From positions 1,674,001-1,738,000 of the forward strand of contig NZ_CP014337.1 in assembly GCF_002024805.1 (NCBI RefSeq): 64,000 bases of DNA, read 5' to 3'. The notes below the pieces were generated by a model. The model saw nothing but the letters and a program-made list of their open reading frames with translations. It did no database searches and had not been told where the DNA came from. Within the stretch, counting starts at the first letter, position 1. Each line of letters begins with the position of its first letter. This document shows, one piece after another, positions 25,441-33,840 of the stretch. The stretch is from Elizabethkingia bruuniana. GTDB lineage: Bacteria > Bacteroidota > Bacteroidia > Flavobacteriales > Weeksellaceae. Made by a program: the position numbers and the translations under genes.

Positions 25441-26511
25441 ATGGCTATACTACAGATAATTTTTGAAATTTTGTCGGTACTGGCAATTGCAAGCGTGCTG
25501 ATTCCTTTTATTAAAAACGACTACTGGACATTTCGGATTTTTGATTACCCAAGGTTTCAAAAATTCGTTATCCTTATTATCCTTTCAATAGCTTGGTTTT
25601 TCATATTTCAAGAACCTAACAACTTTCAGAAAGTTCTTTTAGGACTCCAGATTTTATGTATTCTTTATCTCACTTATCTCATTCTTCCCTATACCTTTTT
25701 AGGCAAGAAAATGATTGACAGAACAGTTCCGAAGACTGGAGAGAAAGCATTGAATTTATTGGTTTGTAATGTCTATCAGGACAACACTAATCACACAAAA
25801 CTTTGTCAGCTAATCGAATCCAAAGATCCGGATATTGTATTTCTTCTGGAAACAGATAACCACTGGAAAAACGGCCTAAAAAAAGCTACAGATAAATACA
25901 CCTATAAAATTGAAGTACCGTTAGATAACACTTATGGTTTATTGTTTTACTCGAAGTTAAAATTATTACATTCAGAAGTCAGATATATGGTCAGTAAAGA
26001 AATTCCTTCGATCATCGCAGATGTAGAATATAATGATAATGTGGTACGACTTTATGGTATACATCCTACTCCTCCGGTTCCGCAGGAAAATGAAGAAAGT
26101 ACTGAAAGAGACGCCGAAATTCTTCTGGTAGGTAAACAGGCAAAAGAGTATGCAAAACCAGCTATTGTTTTTGGCGATTTGAATGACGTTGCCTGGTCGC
26201 ACACTACAAAATTATTTCTAAAAACAAGCGGATTATTAGATGCCCGCAGAGGTCGTGGAATGTACAATACTTTTCATGCAAAATACTGGTTTCTGAGATG
26301 GCCTCTTGATCATTTTTTTATAAGTCCGCACTTCCGTTTAGTCAATATGAAAGTTGAAAAGTCTGTTGACTCCGATCACTTCCCTATTAGTCTCTCTTTA
26401 GTTATAAGATCACAGGATAAAAGTGAAAAATTTGATGCTAATACTGAAGATCATGTTGAGGCACAGGAAAAAATTGAAGAAGGTTTGGAAAAAGGAGATG
26501 CAAGTAATTAA
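25441..26511 (+). CDS. Membrane-anchored endonuclease/exonuclease/phosphatase-family protein
   Basis: 356 residues. The first ~90 residues carry three membrane segments (IIFEILSVLAIASVLIPFI, FVILIILSIAWFFIF, VLLGLQILCILYLTYLILPY). The catalytic EEP domain follows: LNLLVCNVYQDNT...DPDIVFLLETDNHW, RLYGIHPTPPVP, IVFGDLNDVAWS, WPLDHFFIS and VDSDHFPISLSL. These are the usual N, E, D-x-N and SDHxP positions of the Mg-dependent fold. The catalytic domain should face the periplasm. It ends with a charged C-terminal tail. It directly follows the GH43 gene (3-bp gap), so the two are likely co-transcribed; a functional link is not evident. Confidence 0.9.
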   Translation: MAILQIIFEILSVLAIASVLIPFIKNDYWTFRIFDYPRFQKFVILIILSIAWFFIFQEPNNFQKVLLGLQILCILYLTYLILPYTFLGKKMIDRTVPKTGEKALNLLVCNVYQDNTNHTKLCQLIESKDPDIVFLLETDNHWKNGLKKATDKYTYKIEVPLDNTYGLLFYSKLKLLHSEVRYMVSKEIPSIIADVEYNDNVVRLYGIHPTPPVPQENEESTERDAEILLVGKQAKEYAKPAIVFGDLNDVAWSHTTKLFLKTSGLLDARRGRGMYNTFHAKYWFLRWPLDHFFISPHFRLVNMKVEKSVDSDHFPISLSLVIRSQDKSEKFDANTEDHVEAQEKIEEGLEKGDASN

Positions 26512-26590
26512 AAACAAACATTTTGATTTACTTATAAGTCAACAGGTAAATAAATTACCCTAAAGCTTTCTGAAAAAACAGATAAATCCA

Positions 26591-26598
26591 TACATTTG
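26591..26598 (+). promoter_or_regulatory. -7 element of pheA
   Basis: TACATTTG matches TAnnTTTG and ends only 4 bases before the pheA ATG (26603). If this is the promoter, the mRNA begins at or very near the start codon. Confidence 0.6.
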
Positions 26599-26602
26599 TC
26601 TT

Positions 26603-27451
26603 ATGAAAATAGCATTCCTCGGGCCTCAAGCCTCATTCACTCAGTTAACCGCTACCCAAATTTTTCCAAATGAAGAACTAATTCCACAATCCAGTATTCT
26701 GGACTGTTTTCTGGCGGTTAAAAATGACTTGGTAGACAAAGCTGTAGTTCCTTTGGAAAACTCTATTGAAGGGACTGTCTCTATGACTCTAGATTACTTG
26801 TATGACACCAGTAATATTATTATAGAAGCCGAAGCTGTAATGCCTATTTCACATCAGTTGATGATTCATCCTTCTCATGATAACAGTGAAGAAATTGAGA
26901 AGATTTATTCGCATCCACAGGCACTTGCGCAGTCTTACCACTTTCTGAATAAGAATTATCCTGAAGTAGTAAAACAGGAATTTGCTTCAACAGCTGCGGC
27001 AGCTAAAAAAGTTTCAGAAACTCCTGAACGCAAAATTGCAGCGGTAGCCAATTCGTTTGCTGCTAAGCTATATGGGTTAAAAATCATCAATAGTAATATT
27101 CAGGATTTTGAACAAAACCATACCCGTTTTATCGTTATTTCTAAGAAAAAGGCTGATTGGATAACCGAACTGCCAAAAGTAACCGAAAAGACAAGTCTTT
27201 TGGTAACACTTCCTGAAGATCATGCCGGAGGTTTGCATCAGGTATTGTCTGTTTTTGCATGGAGAAAACTAAACCTTAGTAAGATAGAATCCAGAACCCT
27301 TAAGACTGGTTTAGGAAATTACTTCTTCTTCATCAATATCGATGGCCCCTGGAAAGAAGTATTGATTAAAAATTCATTTGAAGAACTGGAAAGTATTGGT
27401 GCTAATATAAAACCTTTAGGTCACTATTCAGAATATATGCTGGAAAGCTAG
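26603..27451 (+). CDS. pheA: Prephenate dehydratase with ACT domain
   Basis: Converts prephenate to phenylpyruvate in phenylalanine synthesis. 282 residues, the normal length of a stand-alone enzyme. The catalytic domain begins MKIAFLGPQASFTQLTATQIF and includes VVPLENSIEGTVSMTLDYL, HPQALAQSYHFL and the NHTRFIVIS signature (TRF motif). The ACT regulatory domain follows at about residue 200 (SLLVTLPEDHAGGLHQVLSVFAWRKLNLSKIESRTLK; ESR motif for phenylalanine binding). It is convergent with rarA. Confidence 0.96.
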   Translation: MKIAFLGPQASFTQLTATQIFPNEELIPQSSILDCFLAVKNDLVDKAVVPLENSIEGTVSMTLDYLYDTSNIIIEAEAVMPISHQLMIHPSHDNSEEIEKIYSHPQALAQSYHFLNKNYPEVVKQEFASTAAAAKKVSETPERKIAAVANSFAAKLYGLKIINSNIQDFEQNHTRFIVISKKKADWITELPKVTEKTSLLVTLPEDHAGGLHQVLSVFAWRKLNLSKIESRTLKTGLGNYFFFINIDGPWKEVLIKNSFEELESIGANIKPLGHYSEYMLES

Positions 27452-27469
27452 TTTAAGTACGAAATACAA

Positions 27470-27523
27470 AGTTAGAAGTACGAATTTAGAAATAAGAATA
27501 TTCTTGACTTCGTACTTCTAACT
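27470..27523. repeat. 15-bp inverted repeat between pheA and rarA
   Basis: Arms AGTTAGAAGTACGAA (27470-27484) and TTCGTACTTCTAACT (27509-27523) pair perfectly across 24 bases. The short motif is repeated around it (GTACGAAATAC, ACTTCTAACTTCTAA). It lies between two convergent stops, so it may act as a bidirectional terminator, although the T-run is poor. The sequence looks like an intergenic repeat family of this lineage. Confidence 0.65.
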
Positions 27524-27537
27524 TCTAACTTCTAATT

Positions 27538-28818
27538 TTATTTATATTTTCCTTTCCATTTCTTTTCCTGTTCTGCGTCTATTTTCTTCTCGGTAGAGTT
27601 ATTCCCCGGATTATAGAATTTTGTTCCGGAAATCTCATCAGGTAAAAATTCCTGATCTACAAAACTACCCTCATAGCTATGAGCGTATTTGTATTCTTTT
27701 CCGTAATCCATTTCTTTCATTAATTTGGTAGGTGCATTTCTCAAATGCAGCGGCACAGGAAGATTTCCAGTTTGCTTTACCAAACTCATAGCATCATTAA
27801 TCGCCATATAAGCCGAATTACTCTTCGGTGATACTGCCAGATATACCGCACATTCGCTTAGAAGAATTCTTGCTTCCGGATTACCGATGACATTAATTGC
27901 CTGAAAACAATTATTAGCCATAATAAGAGCATTAGGGTTTGCCAATCCAATATCTTCTGAAGCAGAAATAAGCATCCTGCGGGCAATAAATTTAATATCT
28001 TCCCCTCCTACCAGCATTCTGGCCAGCCAATAGACAGCCCCGTTAGGATCTGAACCTCTTATGGATTTTATAAAGGCAGAGATAATATCATAATGCTGCT
28101 CTCCATTTTTATCATAGAGTGCCATATTTTCCTGAAGAACACTTAGTACATCTTCATTCTCAATTTCTGTTTTTTTACTATGAAGAAACTGATTCAGTAC
28201 AATTTCAACAGAATTAATAAGCTTCCTGGCATCACCACCAGAATACTGGATAAATGCAGCTTTATCTTTTAAACTGAATTTTGTTCCGGAATCCTTATTG
28301 TATCTTTCAACAGCAACATCTGCAAGGTCTTCAAGCTTTTCGTAGTCTAAAGCTTTTAAAACATAAACCTGGCTTCTTGACAGCAGTGCTGATACTACTT
28401 CAAAGCTCGGGTTTTCGGTCGTTGCTCCGATTAGAACAATCCAGCCTTTTTCTACAGCATGCAACAAACTGTCCTGCTGACTCTTATTGAATCTGTGGAT
28501 CTCGTCGATAAACAGAATTGGACTTTTGCCTGAGAAAAGATTCTGCTGCTTGGCCTGATCTATAACCTCACGTACATCTTTAACACCCGAGGACACGGCA
28601 CTGAGTTTGAAAAATTTTCTTCCGGAATTCTCTGAAATAATCTCTGAAAGTGTTGTCTTCCCAGTTCCCGGAGGGCCCCAGAATATAATAGAGTTCAGTG
28701 TATCATGCTCTACCATTTTACGTATAGGGCCATTTGGACCGGTTAAATGTTCCTGCCCGATAACTTCATCTAAATTCTTTGGTCGCAGTTTTTCTGCTAA
28801 AGGGATAATTGTGCTCAT
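27538..28818 (-). CDS. rarA: Replication-associated recombination protein A (AAA+ ATPase)
   Basis: Acts at stalled replication forks. 426 residues. Walker A is WGPPGTGKTTLSEII and Walker B is ILFIDEIHRFNKSQQDSLLHAVE. The sensor-1 is LIGATTENPSFEVVSALLSRSQVYVL. The C-terminal helical tetramerisation part contains SDPNGAVYWLARMLVGGEDIKFIARRMLISASEDIGLANP and NAPTKLMKEMDYGKEYKYAHSYEGSFVDQEFLPDE. All are typical of RarA/MgsA. A -7-like TAAATTTG on the minus strand (28861-28868) lies 43 bp upstream. Confidence 0.96.
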   Translation of the reverse strand: MSTIIPLAEKLRPKNLDEVIGQEHLTGPNGPIRKMVEHDTLNSIIFWGPPGTGKTTLSEIISENSGRKFFKLSAVSSGVKDVREVIDQAKQQNLFSGKSPILFIDEIHRFNKSQQDSLLHAVEKGWIVLIGATTENPSFEVVSALLSRSQVYVLKALDYEKLEDLADVAVERYNKDSGTKFSLKDKAAFIQYSGGDARKLINSVEIVLNQFLHSKKTEIENEDVLSVLQENMALYDKNGEQHYDIISAFIKSIRGSDPNGAVYWLARMLVGGEDIKFIARRMLISASEDIGLANPNALIMANNCFQAINVIGNPEARILLSECAVYLAVSPKSNSAYMAINDAMSLVKQTGNLPVPLHLRNAPTKLMKEMDYGKEYKYAHSYEGSFVDQEFLPDEISGTKFYNPGNNSTEKKIDAEQEKKWKGKYK

Positions 28819-28907
28819 GAAATCAGAATAGAAAGCATAATATTTAATGCTTTAAGTTTCCAAATTTACAGAAATTTCGCCTATTTTTGTGAGTATTAAA
28901 GTCGAGA

Positions 28908-29147
28908 ATGTTAAATAAAATATTGATTTTCCCTTTCGTTATGCTGATAAGATTTTATCAGTATGCTATATCACCATGGCTGGGAAAAAATTGCAGATAT
29001 ACACCCACATGCTCGCAATATACACTTGAAGCATTAAAGATACACGGTCTGTTTAAAGGCGGTTATCTGGGTGCTAAAAGAATACTAAGTTGCCATCCAT
29101 GGGGCGGCAGTGGTTACGACCCTGTTCCCAGGAAACATAAATGTTAA
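28908..29147 (+). CDS. yidD: Membrane protein insertion efficiency factor YidD
   Basis: 79 residues. The family signature fills almost the whole protein: [61 protein letters not shown]. The conserved cysteines and the [13 protein letters not shown] end are diagnostic. It assists YidC-dependent insertion at the inner membrane. A TATTTTTG element (28882-28889) lies 18 bp upstream. lgt follows after 17 bp, so the two form an operon. Confidence 0.96.
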   Translation: MLNKILIFPFVMLIRFYQYAISPWLGKNCRYTPTCSQYTLEALKIHGLFKGGYLGAKRILSCHPWGGSGYDPVPRKHKC

Positions 29148-29164
29148 TAATAAACTATCTATAA

Positions 29165-30400
29165 ATGAACAATATTCTTCTAAGAATCTACTTATTCGTT
29201 TTTGCGTTGTTCGCTCAGGGGTTATTCTCTCAGAATCATACTGAGGGATTATCCGACGGAACTTTGATTGTAAATAAAGAGAAAAAAATCCCTGTGAAGA
29301 TTTTTGCCACTACATCCGGCAGAGATTTCGGAAGTTTCGCTCAGAAACCCCAAAACAATAACATTCTGATTATTCTGAACAGCTCTATAAACGAGTATGC
29401 TTCCACTCCGGTTTTCGAGGAATATAAGATTAAAGGCTATAAGCTTTTGAATAAAAAATTCCAACCGGCAGACACCAGTAATCCAAAAGATTACAAATAT
29501 TTTTATAAGCCTTTGAATCCACAAAATGATATAGAGGAAGGCGCGAAAGCTGAACTGGAAACTCCTTACAAAATATGGGATCCCTCTGTAGGATTTAAGT
29601 TAGGACCTATTACATTACATTTCTACAGCTTAATGTTCGTTTTTGCATTTGGATTTGGTTATATCCTGATGAAGAGAATATTCAAGATAGATGGTGTAGA
29701 CCAGAAATACCTGGATCCTCTTTTTACCTGGACTTTAATTGGTACTATACTAGGAGCTCGTTTAGGGCATGTTATTTTCTATCAACCTGAATTATTCAAA
29801 CAAGACTTCTGGTCTGTATTTTTACCTATCCAGACAAAACCTGAATTCAAATTTACCGGATTCTCAGGACTCGCAAGTCATGGTGCTACAATAGCTCTAA
29901 TCCTAACAACACTTTATTATTCCTATAAAATTATCAAAAAGAATCCTTTCTGGGTTTATGACAGACTTGGTATTGTAGTCGCTTTAGGTGGTGCTTTTGT
30001 AAGAATGGGTAATTTCTTCAATTCTGAAATTATCGGAAAACAGGTAGATCCAAATTCTCCTTTCGCTATACTATTCCCTCAGCAGAGCAGCGAGTATGGT
30101 ATTACAGTACCACGCTACCCTAGCCAGTTATTTGAGGCTATAGGCTACGTTCTTTTGTTTATCCTTCTTTGGTATCTTTACCGTAAGACTGATAAGAAAT
30201 ATCAGCAAGGATGGCTATTTGGCTTATTTTTCATAATTCTTTGGGCAATTAGATTCTTTGTAGAATTCTTGAAAGAACCTCAGGGAGACGAATTTATCCA
30301 GTTTGCAGGCCTTAATACCGGACAAGTTTTAAGTATTCCGTTTATGCTTGCAGGTTTTGCTATTATGCTTTATTCTAAAAAAAATAAACTGGAAAAATAA
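29165..30400 (+). CDS. lgt: Prolipoprotein diacylglyceryl transferase with N-terminal extension
   Basis: Transfers diacylglyceryl from phosphatidylglycerol to the lipobox cysteine of prolipoproteins. The Lgt core occupies about residues 145-405: ITLHFYSLMFVFAFGFGYILMKR, TLIGTILGARLGHVIFYQP, FTGFSGLASHGATIALI (catalytic-region His retained, GA instead of the usual GG), FVRMGNFFNSEIIGK (conserved Arg and N-x-E-x-x-G) and RFFVEFLKEPQG. Before it lie a signal-peptide-like segment (MNNILLRIYLFVFALFAQGLFSQ) and a ~100-residue soluble domain (IPVKIFATTSGRDFGSF...). This domain is absent from classical Lgt (~270-290 aa) and would sit in the periplasm. Start well supported by the signal segment. Confidence 0.95.
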   Translation: MNNILLRIYLFVFALFAQGLFSQNHTEGLSDGTLIVNKEKKIPVKIFATTSGRDFGSFAQKPQNNNILIILNSSINEYASTPVFEEYKIKGYKLLNKKFQPADTSNPKDYKYFYKPLNPQNDIEEGAKAELETPYKIWDPSVGFKLGPITLHFYSLMFVFAFGFGYILMKRIFKIDGVDQKYLDPLFTWTLIGTILGARLGHVIFYQPELFKQDFWSVFLPIQTKPEFKFTGFSGLASHGATIALILTTLYYSYKIIKKNPFWVYDRLGIVVALGGAFVRMGNFFNSEIIGKQVDPNSPFAILFPQQSSEYGITVPRYPSQLFEAIGYVLLFILLWYLYRKTDKKYQQGWLFGLFFIILWAIRFFVEFLKEPQGDEFIQFAGLNTGQVLSIPFMLAGFAIMLYSKKNKLEK

Positions 30401-30408
30401 TTTTTCAT

Positions 30409-30416
30409 TACTTTTG
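30409..30416 (+). promoter_or_regulatory. -7 element of mscL
   Basis: TACTTTTG matches TAnnTTTG, 26 bases before the mscL ATG and immediately after the lgt stop. No clear -33 TTG at the expected distance. Confidence 0.5.
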
Positions 30417-30441
30417 TTGTACAAATAATAAACAAAGCACT

Positions 30442-30879
30442 ATGGGATTTATAAAAGAATTTAAAGAATTTGCTATTAAAGGTAATGCCTTTGATCTGGC
30501 AGTAGGGGTAATTATTGGTGGAGCATTTGGTAAAATTGTTACCAGTGTAATCGATGACCTTGTAATGCCAATTGTTGCTGCTATTGCAGGAAAACCTGAT
30601 TTCAGCAGTATTTATTTTGCAATGGGAAAAGGCTCCGAGCTTATCCCAGCAGGCGCTACTTTGGCTAAGGCTAAAGAACTAGCTCCGGATGCAGCAATTT
30701 TTGCTTATGGTAACTTTATTACTGTTGCTATCAACTTCTTACTATTAGCTTTTGTAGTATTCTTAATGGTTAAGAGTATTAACAAAATGAAAAAGAAACA
30801 AGCAGACGAGCCTGCAGCAGAACCATCTTCTACTGATAAATTATTGATGGAAATTCGCGATCAATTGAAGAAGAACTAA
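30442..30879 (+). CDS. mscL: Large-conductance mechanosensitive channel
   Basis: Pressure-relief channel of the inner membrane. 145 residues, slightly longer than the E. coli protein. N-terminal helix MGFIKEFKEFAIKGNAFDLAVGVIIGGAFGKIVTSVIDDLVMPIVAAIAG carries the channel-lining motif AVGVIIGGAFGKIV. The periplasmic loop is DFSSIYFAMGKGSELIPAGATLAKAKELAP, followed by the second helix ITVAINFLLLAFVVFLMVKSINKM and a basic, charged C-terminal bundle. Single gene, followed by a strong terminator. Confidence 0.97.
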   Translation: MGFIKEFKEFAIKGNAFDLAVGVIIGGAFGKIVTSVIDDLVMPIVAAIAGKPDFSSIYFAMGKGSELIPAGATLAKAKELAPDAAIFAYGNFITVAINFLLLAFVVFLMVKSINKMKKKQADEPAAEPSSTDKLLMEIRDQLKKN

Positions 30880-30901
30880 TTAATTCTTCTTATCATATAA
30901 A

Positions 30902-30932
30902 AAAATGCCGGAATGTATTCCGGCATTTTTTT
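30902..30932 (+). terminator. mscL terminator
   Basis: AAAATGCCGGAA-tgta-TTCCGGCATTTT at 30902-30929 followed by further T. Strong intrinsic terminator. Confidence 0.92.
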
Positions 30933-30997
30933 ATATAGTTCTACTAACTGCAAATATTATAAATCCTTTCTAATATTTTTAATTTTTAAAACAAAAA

Positions 30998-31023
30998 ATG
31001 GCCGGAAGAAAACCTCCGGCCAT
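30998..31023 (-). terminator. serA terminator
   Basis: On the minus strand ATGGCCGGA and TCCGGCCAT pair around an 8-base loop and are followed by TTTTTTG. It lies 21 bases after the serA-type gene stop. Confidence 0.9.
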
Positions 31024-31043
31024 ATATTTTATACGTAATGTGT

Positions 31044-31997
31044 TTATGATAGAATTTCGTTGATCTGATCCGCTAATTCTTCTCCAATACGATCCTGAGC
31101 TTCTAATGTTGCTGCTCCGATATGTGGAGATAAAGAAATCTTAGAATGCGCTAATATCTTGTCTGAAGGAGCCGGCTCATTTTCAAATACATCCAGGCCA
31201 GCAAAACGTACTTTTCCTGAGTCCAGAGCTTCAAGTAGAGCTTCTTCATCTATAACACCTCCTCTGGCACAATTAATCAGCATTACACCATCTTTCATCA
31301 TGTTAAGTTGCTCTTTCCCGATTACAAAACCTTTTTGTGCAGGAACATGGAGCGTGATAATATCAGCTTCTTTCAATATTTGTTCAATCGGTTCTGTAAT
31401 AATATCTACATTGATAGACTGACCATTATAGAAGTCCACTTCAATATTTGCTTTTCCTACAAACGTATCAGCGGCAATCACCTTCATACGAAGTCCAAGT
31501 GCTATTCTTGCTACTTCGATGCCAATTCTGCCCATGCCTATAATCCCTATTGTCTTACCACGTAACTCTATACCGCCAGCATAAGCTTTTTTAAGCTTTT
31601 CAAACTCAGTATTTCCTGATGAAGGCATTTGTCTATTGGAATCATAAAGAAAGCGAATACCAGAATATAAATGCGCAAATACAAGCTCGGCAACAGATTC
31701 TGATGAAGCGGCTGGCGTATTAATTACTTTAAGTCCTTTTTCTCTGGCATATTCTACATCAATATTATCCATACCAACTCCTCCTCTTCCGATAATCTTT
31801 AGAGAAGGACAATTGTCTATAATATCCTTACGTACTTTTGTTGCACTACGCACTAACAAAACATCGATCTGATTGGTATTAATATAGGAAATTAGCTCCT
31901 CCTGCGGAACCTTATCTGTGATGACCTGAAAGCCATAATTAATTAGTTTTTTTATTCCACTCCCTGAAAGCCCATCGTTGGCTAAAATCTTTTTCAT
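31044..31997 (-). CDS. serA: D-3-phosphoglycerate dehydrogenase (2-hydroxyacid dehydrogenase family)
   Basis: Oxidises 3-phosphoglycerate in serine synthesis. 317 residues; the short form without ACT/ASB domains. NAD-binding fold: KTIGIIGMGRIGIEVARIALGLRM (GxGxxG) at about residue 145. Substrate-side motif SLKIIGRGGVGMDNIDVEYAREKGL; catalytic Arg/Glu/His in INCARGGVIDEEALLEAL, AGLDVFENEPAP and SPHIGAATLEAQDR. serC, the usual neighbour in Bacteroidota, is absent here; instead a small HAD protein precedes it by one base, so they are co-transcribed. Assignment to phosphoglycerate rather than another 2-hydroxyacid is by overall similarity. Confidence 0.88.
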   Translation of the reverse strand: MKKILANDGLSGSGIKKLINYGFQVITDKVPQEELISYINTNQIDVLLVRSATKVRKDIIDNCPSLKIIGRGGVGMDNIDVEYAREKGLKVINTPAASSESVAELVFAHLYSGIRFLYDSNRQMPSSGNTEFEKLKKAYAGGIELRGKTIGIIGMGRIGIEVARIALGLRMKVIAADTFVGKANIEVDFYNGQSINVDIITEPIEQILKEADIITLHVPAQKGFVIGKEQLNMMKDGVMLINCARGGVIDEEALLEALDSGKVRFAGLDVFENEPAPSDKILAHSKISLSPHIGAATLEAQDRIGEELADQINEILS

Positions 31998-31998
31998 A

Positions 31999-32400
31999 TT
32001 AATCTTTAAAAACTTTTATTTTCACTTTCTTTTCTATCATATCTGTAAACTTTCCTTTATAGCGTGTAGCCTTTACGAGGTGATTATCTATCCAATGGTA
32101 ATTACCACCTCTTGGCTTGCCCAAAAGAACACTATGAAACTTAAATCCATTATCTCTCAGCCATATCTCGGTAATTTCCCGTAAGTCCTCGGTTCTGGAT
32201 GTAAAAAAACAAATCTGGTGCCCTTCGTCGTACCATCTGTTGATGGTTGCAAGCGCATCCGGAAACGGCTTACATGTTTTCATCCTTTCCGGTTCTTCAT
32301 TCGGGACATCGTCCGTAATCGTTCCGTCGATATCAATAAGATAATTGATTACTCCATCTTTCAGCATTGGGCTGAGATGGTCTTTGAATTCTAGTTCCAT
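31999..32400 (-). CDS. Small HAD-superfamily protein
   Basis: 133 residues, no signal peptide. HAD motif I is INYLIDIDGTITDDVPNEEPERM (DxDGT), and motif II-like TSR is in ICFFTSRTEDLREITEIWL. The tail LGKPRGGNYHWIDNHLVKATRYKG supplies the lysine and acidic/amide positions of motifs III/IV. In flavobacterial genomes proteins of this type are sometimes labelled phosphoheptose isomerase, a name that the sequence does not support. It may be a phosphatase or nucleotidase. It is separated from serA by one base and is presumably in the same transcript. Confidence 0.78.
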   Translation of the reverse strand: MELEFKDHLSPMLKDGVINYLIDIDGTITDDVPNEEPERMKTCKPFPDALATINRWYDEGHQICFFTSRTEDLREITEIWLRDNGFKFHSVLLGKPRGGNYHWIDNHLVKATRYKGKFTDMIEKKVKIKVFKD

Positions 32401-32427
32401 AGTTTTAGTTTAACGTTCATATATCGC

Positions 32428-33837
32428 TTAAAATTGTCCTCCTCCTACAGCTCTGTAAAAATTAGCAGAAGCCACCAACTGTTGCAGTTTATCATTTACT
32501 CCGGCAAGTTGTGCTGCCAGTAAATTCTGCTCAGACGTTAATACATCAGTATAATTAGTTTTAGAAGTATATTTTAGCAACTCCATATTGAAATCAACAG
32601 CCTTAGCCAATGTTTCAATCTGTTGCTTTCTGGTGTTTTCTTTAGCTACAGCCATTTGGTATGAATACAAAGCATTCGATACTTCAGTTCCGGCTGTAAT
32701 CACACTTTTCTCATAAGTAAGGTATGCCTGTTCTTTCTGAGTTTCAGAAACCTTAACCTGAGTTCTCTTGGTTCCTTTGCCCAAAATAACCTGGCTAAGC
32801 GCTCCGCTGGCTGAATACATAAATGAATCTCTGAACAAATCTTTTATCTTTAGAGAAGATAATCCAAATGCGGCTGTAATATTAAGCGCAGGAAAAACAT
32901 CTGCTTTAGCCACATTTAAAGCTTCAAATGCCTGTTGATAGTTATACTCTGCCATCTGAACATCCGGTCTGTTTCTTACCATCTGTAAAGGAACTCCTGT
33001 TTTCAGATCTGAATAAACTGCCTGTCCGTCTAAATTACTACGCTCTATTGTTAAAGGAGGTTCCCCCATTAGCAATGAAAGTGCATTTTCGGTAGTTTTA
33101 ATATTCAGTTCAATATCCGGAACCGAAACCTGGGCAGCATATAAATTGGCCTCACTTTGGGCAACATCTGCTCCCGTTAAGATTGCACCTTCTTTTAATG
33201 CTTTAATGGTTTCAAGTTGCTTCTTTCTGATATCAATAGTCTGATTGGTTATTTCAAGCTGCTTGTCAAAAGCCAGCAACTGATAATAAAGTGTCGCTGC
33301 CTGCGCTACCAATTGTGTCTGAACAGCTCTTTTGGAAGCATCACTGGATAAAAGCGTTGCATAAGCGGCTCTTTTAGCAGAAGCTAGTTTACCCCAGACA
33401 TCTATTTCCCAACCGGTATTAATACCCAATTGGAAATTTTCGATATGGTGTGTTGGGAAAAGTGGGTTAACCTGCGCTGCCGGACTATTTTTAGAAATCG
33501 TAGCTGTAGGACCTCCATTTATAGTTGGCAAAAAGGCCATCTGACTTTGTTTGAAATAAGCATCTGACTGCTGAATTCTGGAAATTGCAATTCTTAGATC
33601 CAGATTATTCTGCACGGTTTTTCTAATGATATTCTGCAGATTGGTATCAGAGAAAATCTTATCCCAGGATACGTTTGCAGTAGACAAACTATCCTGAGCA
33701 TTGATTTCTTTACCATATAATCGGTTTAGCTTTTCATTTGAAATTTCAGGTTTATGGTACGGATCGGTTACTTTACATGAAACAACCAGCATCGACGCAG
33801 CGCCTGCAAAAAGCCATATATTATTTATTCTTTTCAT
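32428..33837 (-). CDS. Outer-membrane efflux lipoprotein, TolC/OprM family
   Basis: 469 residues. Lipoprotein signal peptide MKRINNIWLFAGAASMLVVSC (Cys21). Two OEP repeats follow: about 60-260 (NLQNIIRKTVQNNLDLRIAISRIQQSDAYFKQSQMAFLPTINGGP) and about 290-460 (LNVAKADVFPALNITAAFG...QLAGVNDKLQQLVASANFYRAVGGG). The QTxLVAQAATLYYQLLAFDKQLEI segment is typical of the NodT/OprM branch. It is the outer-membrane channel of the tripartite pump, 3 bp after the RND gene. Confidence 0.94.
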   Translation of the reverse strand: MKRINNIWLFAGAASMLVVSCKVTDPYHKPEISNEKLNRLYGKEINAQDSLSTANVSWDKIFSDTNLQNIIRKTVQNNLDLRIAISRIQQSDAYFKQSQMAFLPTINGGPTATISKNSPAAQVNPLFPTHHIENFQLGINTGWEIDVWGKLASAKRAAYATLLSSDASKRAVQTQLVAQAATLYYQLLAFDKQLEITNQTIDIRKKQLETIKALKEGAILTGADVAQSEANLYAAQVSVPDIELNIKTTENALSLLMGEPPLTIERSNLDGQAVYSDLKTGVPLQMVRNRPDVQMAEYNYQQAFEALNVAKADVFPALNITAAFGLSSLKIKDLFRDSFMYSASGALSQVILGKGTKRTQVKVSETQKEQAYLTYEKSVITAGTEVSNALYSYQMAVAKENTRKQQIETLAKAVDFNMELLKYTSKTNYTDVLTSEQNLLAAQLAGVNDKLQQLVASANFYRAVGGGQF

Positions 33838-33840
33838 GTT

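Noticed and set aside
31999-32400. Phosphoheptose isomerase
   Set aside because: The sequence has HAD phosphatase motifs (DxDGT, TSR) and no SIS domain.
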